DNA of 64,000 bases from Actinoplanes palleronii (GTDB taxonomy: Bacteria; Actinomycetota; Actinomycetes; Mycobacteriales; Micromonosporaceae): the NCBI RefSeq assembly GCF_016862315.1, contig NZ_BOMS01000042.1, positions 1-64,000 of the forward strand. The letters are read 5' to 3'. The notes beneath the pieces were generated by a model. That model was not told the origin of the DNA. It made no database searches and saw nothing but the letters and a program-made list of their open reading frames with translations. The translations under genes were made by a program, and so were the position numbers. Shown in pieces: positions 1-11,777 of this stretch (its first letter is position 1; each line of letters opens with the position of its first letter).

Positions 1-1023
1 CCCTGACAAGAACGGCCAGCGGGTCGGGATCGTCGGTGGCGGGATCATCGGGCTGGCGATCGGCGCGGAACTGCTGCGGCGCGGGGCGGACGTCACCGTC
101 TATGACCCGGCGCCGGACGGATCCGCCGGAGCGTGGCACGTCGCCGCCGGGATGCTCGCGCCGGGCGGTGAGTCATTCTTCGAGTTTCCGCAGCTGGAGC
201 GGCTGCTCGACGCGTCCAACCAGCTGTGGCCGGCGTTCGCCGCGTCGCTCGGTGACGTGGGCTACGACGAGGTGGGGACGCTCGGGGTCGCGCTGACCGC
301 CGACGACGTGGCCGAGATGGCGCGGGAGTGGAAGCACCAGAAACTGTCGCCGCTGACCGGGTCACAGGTGCGGGACCGGGAGCCGGCGCTGTCGCCGCGG
401 ATCCGAGCCGGCGCCTATGCACCGACCGAGCGGCAGGTGGATCCGCGGCGGGTCGTCACCCGCCTCCGGGCGATCCTCGCCGGGCATCTCCGCCGGCAAG
501 AAGTCGGCAATTTGTCCGAATTGGACGAAGAAACCATCGTCGTCGCGGCCGGCTGCGGCACCGCCGCCCTCACCGGCCTGCCGATCCGGCCGATCAAGGG
601 TCAGGTGCTCCGCCTCCGCGGCGAACCCGGCATCCTGCGGCACGTGATCGACGGCGCCGCCGACGGCCGGCACGTCTATCTGGTGCCCCGCGCCGACGGC
701 GAGGTGGTGGTCGGCGCCACCCAGGAGGAGCGCACCGACTCCCGGCCCACCGCCGGCGGGGTGCACGACCTGCTGCGCGCCGCCCTCGACCTGGTGCCCG
801 GCCTGTCCGAGCACGAACTGGCCGAGGTCACCGTCGGGCACCGCCCCGGCACCCCGGACAACGCGCCGGTCCTGGGCCGGCTCACCGGCCGGGTGGTGGT
901 CGCCTCCGGGCACCACCGCAACGGGATCCTGCTCGCGCCGATCACCGCCCAGCTCATCGCCGACCTGGTCCTGACCGGCTCGGCCGACCCGATCATCGAG
1001 GATTTCACCCCCGGGAGGTTCGG

Positions 1024-1033
<10 letters not shown>
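1..1033 (+). CDS. thiO: Glycine oxidase ThiO, 5' end outside window
   Basis: FAD-dependent glycine oxidase that makes the iminoglycine used for the thiazole moiety of thiamine. The frame is open from base 2 with no ATG or GTG before the Rossmann motif GGGIIGL (bases ~38-58), so the start lies upstream of the window. The C-terminal half carries the D-amino-acid-oxidase-like segment, with IKGQVLRL and the closing GHHRNGILLAP typical of ThiO. It overlaps thiS by 10 bases and leads the operon thiO-S-G-E-D-C. No TPP riboswitch can be assessed because the leader is outside the window. The product call is firm; only the first residues are missing. Confidence 0.93.
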
Positions 1034-2796
<1,763 letters not shown>

Positions 2797-2800
<4 letters not shown>

Positions 2801-3570
2801 CGCCGCGGGTGGTGTTGACCATTGCCGGGTCGGACTCCGGTGGGGGAGCCGGGATCCAGGCGGATCTGAAGACTTTTGCGGCGCTCGGGGCCTACGGCGT
2901 CTCGGTGGTCACCGCGATCACGGCGCAGAACACGCTCGGGGTGACCGGGATCCACCCGGTGCCGGCCGAGAGCGTGGCCGCGCAACTCGACGCGGTGCTC
3001 AGTGATCTGCCGGTGGCCGCGGTCAAGGTCGGGATGATCGCTGACCCGGCCGTGGCGAAGGTGATCGCGGAACGGGTCGCGGATCTGCCGAACCTCGTGG
3101 TGGACCCGGTGCTGGTGTCGACGTCGGGCAGCCGGCTCGGGGAGGCGGGGGTGGTGGCGGTGCTCATGCCGTACGCATCAGTTGTCACGCCGAACCGGCA
3201 GGAAGCCGGCGCCCTGATCGGACGCCGGGTCGAGACCACCTCGGAGATGGCCGCGGCAGCGGCGGAGATCGGCGCGACCGGGCCGCGCGCCGTGGTGGTG
3301 ACCGGAAGCGAACTCGCGTGCGACGTGCTCTGGCACGGCGGCGACGTGACGACGCTGCGCGGGGAACCGGTGCCGACGCGGAACAACCACGGGTCGGGGT
3401 GCACGTTCTCGTCCGCGATCGCGGTGCGGCTGGCGGCCGGTGATCCGGTGCCGGAGGCGGTCGCGGCGGCGAAACGGTACGTGCGCGGGGCGCTGCTGGG
3501 TGGCGCTCGATGGCGGCTGGGCGCGGGTCCCGGACCGCTTGATCACTTCTGGAACAGCCGCTCCTTCTGA
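2797..3570 (+). CDS. thiD: Bifunctional HMP/HMP-phosphate kinase ThiD
   Basis: Phosphorylates hydroxymethylpyrimidine and then its monophosphate, giving the pyrimidine donor for ThiE. Ribokinase-fold protein of 257 residues. The N-terminal [18 protein letters not shown] motif is diagnostic, and the C-terminal [14 protein letters not shown] holds the catalytic cysteine and anion hole. GTG at 2797 overlaps the thiE stop by four bases. A 70-base gap separates it from thiC. Confidence 0.94.
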
Positions 3571-3628
3571 GGCTCTGTGAGGGCGGCCGGGGTTCCGTGC
3601 TGCCTTTTTCCGGTGGTTTTGTACCTAA

Positions 3629-5229
<1,601 letters not shown>

Positions 5230-8200
5230 GGGGAGGAAGTCGAAGACCGGATCGCGGGGGGCGGTGCGGCGGGCCACACGCTCGCGGCGGGCGCGGTCGG
5301 CGGCGGCCTGGTCGCGCTCGGCTTTGCGGGTGATGGCGGCGTCGACGGCCTGGTTGCGGGTGGCGAGGTCGGTGGCGGCTTGGCGTTCCGCTTCGGCCTT
5401 CGTCTTGTCGGCCGTTGTGGTGTCGGCCTTTGCGGTTTCGGTCTGCGGGTCGGTTTCGGCTGCCGCGGTTTTGCGGGGCTTGCGGCGGGCGGCGCGCTTC
5501 CGGGGAGTTGGTGGCTTCGGTCCGGGCGCGTCGTTCGCCGCGGCGTCTTTTTCCGGTACGGCCATAGCCGGGATGTCCTGGGTGGCGGGTGTTTTGTCAC
5601 CGGTGGCCGGGGGTGGGGATTTGGGTGCTGCTTTGCGGGGTGCTCGGGGCGCTCGGGGTGCCGTCTTGCGGGCCGGGGGTGGCGGGGTCTCCGCGGTCTT
5701 GTCGAGCTCTTGGGCGGCTTCGGGCTCCGGGGCGGTGGGCGCGGCCGGTTCGGGGAGTGGCTTGGCGGTGTCGGCCTGCGCGGACGGCTCTTCGGCGGGT
5801 GCCGTCCTCAGGGTTTCCTCGGTGGCGGGCTCCGGGGTTGCTTCCTGCTCGGCGGCCGGTACTGGATCAACTCCCGAGGTGGCGGCTTCTTCCTCTTCGG
5901 CGGCCGGTTCCGTGGCGGTGGGCGCCGGGGTGGCGGCGGGTTCGTTCGTTTCGGCGGCCGGTTCCGGGGTGGTGGTGGGTTCTTTCGTTTGCGCGGCTGG
6001 CTTCAGGGACGCCGGCGGCTCCTCGGCGGAGGGCGCGGATGCTGCCTTGGTGATGGCGGCATCGACGGTTTGAGCGGCGTTTTCGGCCTGGTCGGCAGCG
6101 GGCTTGGCGGCTTCGGCCCGCTTGGTGACGGGGACGGCGGGTTCGGTTTGCTTCGCGACGGCTTCGGCTTGCCTCGCGGCGGGTTCGGTTTGCTTCGCGG
6201 CGGCTTCGGTTTGCTTCGCGGTGGGCTCGGGCTTGGGCGCGGTGGGCTTGGGGTCGGGAGCGGTGGGCTTGGCTTGCTCGGTGGTGGCCTTGGCTTCCGG
6301 GGTGGTGGGTTCGGCCTGCTTGCCGGAGGTGGGGTCGGGTTTGGTGGTGGGCTGCTCCGGGGACGGCTGCGCCGTGGGCTCGCTGAGGTTGGGCTCGGCG
6401 GGGCGTTCGGGGGTGGGGGCTTTGTTGAGGAGAGCGACGTTCAGTTCTTGGGTTTGTTCGGGGGTGGGCTTCTCGGCGGGCGGGGTGGGGCCGTCTTCGG
6501 GGAGCTGCTCGGCCGGGGGCTTCGGCGGGAGGGGATCTGCGGTGGGGGTCGGCGGGGGCTGTGCCGGCGTGGTCTGTGAGGTGGTGCTGATGACCGAGGC
6601 GATGCCCAGGGCGGCCGACTTCTGGGCGCGGCGGGCCGGGTGGGGGAGGCCGGAGAGCGGGGGCTTTGCGGCTGTCGGTCGGAGCGCGGTGATCCGGTAG
6701 CGGTAGAGGACACCGTCGTCGCGGACTACGAAGTCGTCGGCGCCGTCCGGGCGGGTCCAGGTGAGGATCATCTGGCCGTATTTCTCGGCCAGCTTGACCA
6801 GCGCCGGGAACGTGGCGACCGCGACGACCGGCTCGTCCTGCTTGTTGTTGATCGGTTCGACCGGGACGAGCAGGTGACCGTAGCGGCGCTGGATCTGCGC
6901 CCGGGTCTGCAGCGGAACGCCGCGCAGCGCGGCCATCCCGACCCCGATCGCGCCGGCGAGGGCGATCAGCAGCAGCCAGACGGCATATTTGCGGGCCACC
7001 GCGGCGGTCAGCAGATCCCGGCCCAGCACGCTGATCTGCCGGGGGTAGATCCCGCCGCCTGAAGTCGTCCCGGACTGGTTGACGACCAGGCTGTCAGCGC
7101 CGCCGGCGAGGGCGAGCTGCATCGGGTTGAGCGCGAGGGCGAGCTGCGGGTCGAACGAGGACCCGTCGCCGTGCTCGACATGCGCGGTCACCGCGATGGT
7201 GATCTGGCCGAGGTCGGTACCGATCGCCTTGCCCGCGGCCTGGACCCGCTCGTTGATGCCGTCGAGGTCGAGCAGGACCGTGCCGGTGTAGCGCTCGGCG
7301 GTGAACTTCCGGTCCTGCGACAACTGCATCGTCGAGTGCCAGCCGGCGGGGGAGGAGAGGCGGGCGGTGACGGTGATGCTGCCGGGTTCACCCTGGTACT
7401 GCAGTCGCAGGTCGACGAAGTCGGCAAGCTTCCGATAGATCGGATCGGGGGAGTAGGCGACAGTGCCGTCATAGGCAGCCGACGAGTCGACCTTGGCCGA
7501 GTAGGAGAATGTCATCGACTCCCCGCCCAGCGCACTGCTCGGGGTTGCTTGAGTGGCCGGCTTGATCCACCCGAGCACACCGAGCACGAGCCCTGCTGCA
7601 GCGCAGAGGGCGGTCACCACGGCGAGAAGCCGGAGGGCCGGGTTCAGGCGGCTGACGACCTTGATCACGGCCGTGGCCGCGGCCCAAGAGCCGCCACTAC
7701 CAGCCATAGCCTTCACTTTCTTCTTCCGGCGACCACGTGCGATCGCGCGCCGGTTCTTGGCGGTGGCCGCCCCGCTGAAGAACAGGAAGCCCATCATGCC
7801 CAGTCCGGTCGGGCTGAGCAGAGGTTGCAGCCACGTGCCGCCCTTCGGGATGTGAAGGAAGGCCCGGCCGATCAGCTCGTCGGCAGTCGGATGGGCACTA
7901 TCGACCGACGTGTTGTTGTCTCCCTTGAAGTCAAATCCGCTATCAGCATCGCCACCGATAATGCGGTGCAACACCTGGAGCTGGCCGTGCGCACCATCGT
8001 ATGCGGCAATGTCGCCGACCTTGTACGACTTGGACTTGACCACGATGATCAGATCGTTCGCGTGGTACAGGGGTTGCATGCTGATGCCGTGTGTGACGAC
8101 ATAGGAAACGCGATGAGTTGAAATCGCCCAAACGCCGATGGCCGCCATCGTGATGATGGCGGCCATCGCTAAGCGCCGGAACTTCGATATGGGAATACTC

Positions 8201-8276
8201 CACTGGAATCGATGAGTTCTCCAGCGAAATCCTACGTCGAAGGGGAGGGGCGCTAAGGAGTTATCGAGCTACTGGA

Positions 8277-8687
8277 TCACTCCACGTATCGGGCCGCGAT
8301 TGCGGTGATCTTGACCCAGTCCGCGCCCGCGGTGCAGCGGAAGACGGCGGTGCTCAAGGCGCAGGTGACCTCAGTGGCGGTGCCGCTGGTCGCGGTGACG
8401 GTGGCGTAGACAGTGCCCGTGGTGATCGCGGTGGTTCCGTCGTCCTCCACCAGCGCGACGTCGAAGTAGTCGATGTTGTTCTTGACGGTGGCGTCGTGGG
8501 CGAAGACCAGGGTGTCGATCGTGGCTCCAGTCACCGTGATCGGGGCGGCCAGTGTGCCGCCGACGATGACCGGTGCGGCTCCCGATGCGCCGCTGAAGAA
8601 GCCCGAGCCGGCGGTGAAGGCGGTGCTGCCGGCCGCGACGACACCGGCGACAGCGACGCCACCAAGAAGCTGCATGATGTTGCGCAT
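8277..8687 (-). CDS. Small secreted protein with SipW-type signal sequence
   Basis: 136-residue protein. The N-terminus has a short hydrophobic core (LLGGVAVAGVVAAGSTAFTA) that keeps the small-residue/aromatic pattern of SipW-dependent (TasA/camelysin-like) signal peptides rather than a classical AXA site. The rest is beta-rich and Thr/Ala-rich, with two cysteines ~11 residues apart that could pair outside the cell. ATG at 8687 follows AAAGGGA about 10 nt upstream. It lies 110 bp upstream of the signal peptidase gene in the same direction and directly downstream of a c-di-GMP riboswitch. No detailed family recognised. A matrix or filament subunit is an inference from context only. Confidence 0.75.
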   Translation of the reverse strand: MRNIMQLLGGVAVAGVVAAGSTAFTAGSGFFSGASGAAPVIVGGTLAAPITVTGATIDTLVFAHDATVKNNIDYFDVALVEDDGTTAITTGTVYATVTATSGTATEVTCALSTAVFRCTAGADWVKITAIAARYVE

Positions 8688-8710
8688 ATAGATCGTGTCC
8701 CTTTGTTCGT

Positions 8711-8789
8711 TCGGTGGTAGCCCAGCCGACCTCGTGGGTCCTGAGGCTTTGCGTCCCCGGTTCGCACCGGGTTTGCCTTTCTCGCCGAG
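8711..8789 (-). promoter_or_regulatory. Cyclic di-GMP-I (GEMM-I) riboswitch
   Basis: Read on the minus strand. GGCAAACC (8777-8770) overlaps the start of a hairpin CCGGT-GCGA-ACCGG (8770-8757) with a GNRA tetraloop. GGACGCAAAGCC follows (8756-8745), then a second arm with GACC/GGTC pairing and a closing GGGCTACC. These are the invariant parts of GEMM-I: both ligand-contacting boxes and the docked tetraloop. The aptamer ends about 23 nt before the ATG at 8687, with the ribosome binding site between, so control of translation initiation is plausible. Between 8790 and 8970 I see no gene and no convincing promoter. Confidence 0.88.
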
Positions 8790-8970
8790 CGGACTTCGTC
8801 ATCCCCTGGCAGCAAGTGTTTCGGTCGTGGCCGCGCTGTGGGTGAGCGTTAGCGGGAACTTTCTCAAGCAGATTTTTTGATTTCCAGTGCCTTAGTGCGG
8901 AACGGGTGCTATTGGTTGCGCGCCGGTTGCGGATGACCCGGCAGCGGGACCGAAGCGGGGCCGAACGCGA

Positions 8971-9000
8971 CGCGGCGGCCGTCACCAGACGGCCGCCGCG
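8971..9000 (-). terminator. GC-rich hairpin terminator after RNase gene
   Basis: Perfect 13-bp stem (8971-8983 with 8988-9000) and 4-nt loop, 17 bases past the RNase stop. No T-tract follows. Confidence 0.65.
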
Positions 9001-9017
9001 AACGTACAAAATCGGGT

Positions 9018-9464
9018 TCAGAGTTTGTAGAAGGTCACGTAGTGGTCCGGGGTGAAGTAGGCGACCTTGGTGCTGCGGTTGACCACGATCCGGTAGGCGT
9101 CACGCGCGGCACCCCGGGCGCGGGAGTAGACGTCGTACTCGTTGTAGGTCGCCGTCGGCAGGTAGCCCTCGCGGTTCTGGAACGTGCCGCCGGTGTAGTT
9201 GTAGTTGCCGTACGGCCAGGAGTACCAGCCCGAGCTGGTCGGCCAGCCGAGCGAGGACCAGCCGGTGACCGCGGTACGCGCGGCCGAACAGCGGCTGATC
9301 GTGCACGTCGAGTAGACGGCGGCCTGGGCGGCCGAGGTGTGCGTGGGCGCGACCACGGCGGGTGCGACCAGCGCGGTGCCGGCCAGCCCGAAGACCATGG
9401 CGAGGCTGAGCAGCAGCTTGCGACCGCGCGGCAGGGAGCGGGGGAGCGTGCGGGGATGAGTCAC
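9018..9464 (-). CDS. Secreted guanyl-specific ribonuclease (RNase Sa/T1-like)
   Basis: Extracellular RNase of the N1/T1/Sa family. The core GGTFQNREGYLP..YNEYDV..AYRIV..DHYVTF aligns by eye with RNase Sa and keeps the catalytic Glu (NEYDV), Arg (YRIV) and His (PDHYVTF). A signal peptide with RGRKLLLSLAMVFGLAG precedes a likely AQA-A cleavage. I prefer GTG at 9464, which has GGAG 6 nt upstream; an in-frame ATG at 9512 would add 16 residues before the signal peptide. No barstar-like inhibitor gene is adjacent. It faces the riboswitch-controlled gene in the same direction, but a hairpin separates them. Confidence 0.82.
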   Translation of the reverse strand: MTHPRTLPRSLPRGRKLLLSLAMVFGLAGTALVAPAVVAPTHTSAAQAAVYSTCTISRCSAARTAVTGWSSLGWPTSSGWYSWPYGNYNYTGGTFQNREGYLPTATYNEYDVYSRARGAARDAYRIVVNRSTKVAYFTPDHYVTFYKL

Positions 9465-9578
9465 GTCGAACTCCGATGCGAGGAGAGGGGATGGGCCTCG
9501 GACATCGACCATAGTCTCGGTCTGTGCCGCGCCGCGGTAGCTCTCAATCGAGTCATTCCATCGGAGTTAACGAATGTT

Positions 9579-11168
9579 TTACTGCCCTCCGAGCCCGCTT
9601 ACCCAATCGACATAATCTGTTTCCTGGCGAGGCTTGCGCCCGGGGCCGGAGCCGTGCGGGCCACTGATCGAGGTGGGTTCCACAACCGGCCCGTGAGACG
9701 CCGGCCCGTGAGACGCCGGCCCGTGAGACGCCGGCCCGTGAGACGTCGAACCGTGAGACGCCGACCCGCGTGGTGCCGGGACCCGGGGCTGCTCGGCCGT
9801 GACCGAGCCGGAACGGCCACTCGGCGGGCCGGCGGTGAAACCGTTGAACGAGTCGGCGCCCGGCGCGGGCGGGGGCGGCGGTGGGGTGGCCTTCCCCCGG
9901 GAGCGCCAGCCACGGCCACCGGAGGCCGGGGTCGGCTGCTGGCCGGAGAAGCGCGGCGGGTTCTCCGGGGCCGGCGCCTGCGGCGGCGCCTGGTTCGGGG
10001 TGGGCGCCGGGTGGGACGGGTACGGCGTGGGAGCCGGGTGAGTCGGGTACGGCGCGGCGACCGGTGCGGGCGGGAACGGCGCGCCGGAGCGGAACGGGCT
10101 GCCGGTGCCGCCGGAGAACGGGTTGTTCGGCGTGCCCGCCGCGGTCGCGATCACCCCGGTGTCGGCCGGGTGCACCGCCGCCGCGGCTGAGGCCTGGGCG
10201 ATGGCCGACTGCGCGGGTGCGTCCCGGTGCGGGAGAGCGGGCGGCGGATCCTCTTCCTCCCGTACCGAAGGGGGTTGAGAAACCGGAGCGGCCGCAGGCG
10301 CGGAAGAAGCAGTGGTGGCCGGAGCGCCGCGGACGATCGCGACGAGCACCGAACCGAGCACCCCGGCGCCGCACGCGGTCATCGCCGACCAGTACGGGTC
10401 GGCCCGGAAACCGGTCGCGGCGCCTTCCGGCCCGGCGATCAGGTACGCCACGGTCAGCAGCGCCGGGCCGGCCAGCCCGGCCAGGCCCACGGCCAGCGTC
10501 GGCAGCCGGTTCCCGCGGGCCGCCCAGCCGACCGCCAGACCGGCCAGCAGGGCGAGCGTCGGCATGGTGAGGAACGCGGTGTGCCCGGCCACGGCCGCCG
10601 GGATCAGGCTGCCGCTCAGCACGCCGAGCCGGATCGCGATCGGGGTGTGGCCGGGCAGCAGCGACGGGACGACCGAGACCAGCGCGACGATCCACATCAG
10701 CGAGCTCAGCGCGGCCACGTTCCAGCGCGCGGCGGGCTTCGCGGCGGCGGCCCAGCCGGCGAAGATGCCGGCCGCCGCGCCGAGCCCGGCGGCCAGGCCG
10801 ATCACGAAGACCGGCTGCACCCCGGCGACCTGGGCGGCCCGAGCCGGCTGCATGGTCAGCGGGAGGACGGCGAGCGAGCCGAGGCCGGCCGCGATGCCCA
10901 CGCCGAGCGCGCCGCCACCGCCGACCGGGCGGGGCAGCCACCGTGGTCGCAAACCGGTGGCGATCGTCGCGCCGATGGCCGCGGCGGTCATCGTGATCCA
11001 GGCGACCCAGGCGAGCTGCGCGGTCCATTGGTCACGCGCAGTGACATCGAGGATGCGGTCGAGTCGCACGACGCCGAGTCCGTAGGCGATGCCGAGTTGG
11101 CCGGCTCCGATCACCGCGGCCGCGAGGGCGGTGGCGGCCAGCAGCTTCACCCAGCTCCGAAATGCCAT
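9579..11168 (-). CDS. Polytopic membrane protein with Pro/Ala-rich repeat tail
   Basis: About 530 residues. The N-terminal ~285 residues hold some eight hydrophobic segments separated by short loops (e.g. LLAATALAAAVIGAGQLGIAYGL near the start). The C-terminal ~240 residues are low-complexity P/A/S, with YPTHPAPTPYPSHPAP repeats and a HGPAS pentad repeated several times, ending NWVSGLGG-like (DYVDWVSGLGGQ). I do not recognise a functional family. ATG at 11168 is chosen; GTG at 11177 would add three residues and neither has a clear ribosome binding site. It is divergent from the conservon across a 600-bp region. A sensory or wall-associated role would be a guess. Confidence 0.75.
   Translation of the reverse strand: MAFRSWVKLLAATALAAAVIGAGQLGIAYGLGVVRLDRILDVTARDQWTAQLAWVAWITMTAAAIGATIATGLRPRWLPRPVGGGGALGVGIAAGLGSLAVLPLTMQPARAAQVAGVQPVFVIGLAAGLGAAAGIFAGWAAAAKPAARWNVAALSSLMWIVALVSVVPSLLPGHTPIAIRLGVLSGSLIPAAVAGHTAFLTMPTLALLAGLAVGWAARGNRLPTLAVGLAGLAGPALLTVAYLIAGPEGAATGFRADPYWSAMTACGAGVLGSVLVAIVRGAPATTASSAPAAAPVSQPPSVREEEDPPPALPHRDAPAQSAIAQASAAAAVHPADTGVIATAAGTPNNPFSGGTGSPFRSGAPFPPAPVAAPYPTHPAPTPYPSHPAPTPNQAPPQAPAPENPPRFSGQQPTPASGGRGWRSRGKATPPPPPPAPGADSFNGFTAGPPSGRSGSVTAEQPRVPAPRGSASHGSTSHGPASHGPASHGPASHGPVVEPTSISGPHGSGPGRKPRQETDYVDWVSGLGGQ
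9691..9765. repeat. 15-bp tandem repeat in membrane-protein tail
   Basis: About five copies of a 15-bp unit (CCCGTGAGACGCCGG), each encoding five residues (HGPAS on the minus strand). The near identity of the copies points to recent slippage expansion. Confidence 0.8.
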
Positions 11169-11777
11169 GCCGCGCACGTTACGTAATCCGGTGGCCGGTA
11201 CGCCAGTGGGAGACCGGCTTCTTAAGGCAGCCTAAAGTCTGGATCTTCATAAATCGAAATACATCGATCAATTAGGGTAACCCTCGGTAACTCTGAGACG
11301 ACGTACGGAATGGTTGCCAGACCAACCCTCCAGAGTGGACACTGTCGGCCACGGACAACGTGTCCGTCGTGTCGTGCCAATCCTTGCGAACGTGAGAACC
11401 CTGCTCAGAAGCCGCGGGTACGTGAAACGCGGGACGGGACTCTCACATAGTGGTTGGAATCGTGAAAGTGTGCGGCAGCTCTGGCCGCGTGGGTGGCCAC
11501 GAATGAGGTATTTGCGCACGTCAACGCCACGGCGGCGGCTGTGGGTGGAGTTCGCGCGCGGTTACCACCCGGACAGCCCGGCGGTTTCCGGGAGGATCCA
11601 GGCTTCCCAAACCGCACAGGGTTCTGATGAAATCGCCGCCGTGCCGATAACGGCACGGACCTTGCTGCGCGCGCCGGACGGGGCCGGACCGCAGCCCTCG
11701 GACGGCTTCGCGCCGGCGTCACCGAAGACAATATTCCGGGGTGCCCAGTGAGGCTGGACGATCGCGAAGGAGATGTC
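11169..11777. other. 600-bp divergent intergenic region
   Basis: No convincing gene. 11230-11285 is unusually AT-rich for this genome and contains the 11-bp palindrome AGGGTAACCCT (11274-11284), a possible regulator site. Open frames across the region lack ribosome binding sites and coding character. It presumably holds the promoters of both flanking genes. Confidence 0.5.

Noticed and set aside
8371..9009. Minus-strand frame running through the riboswitch region
   Set aside because: It overlaps the well-supported 136-residue gene in another frame and crosses the structured leader; His/Arg-rich translation is typical of a shadow frame.
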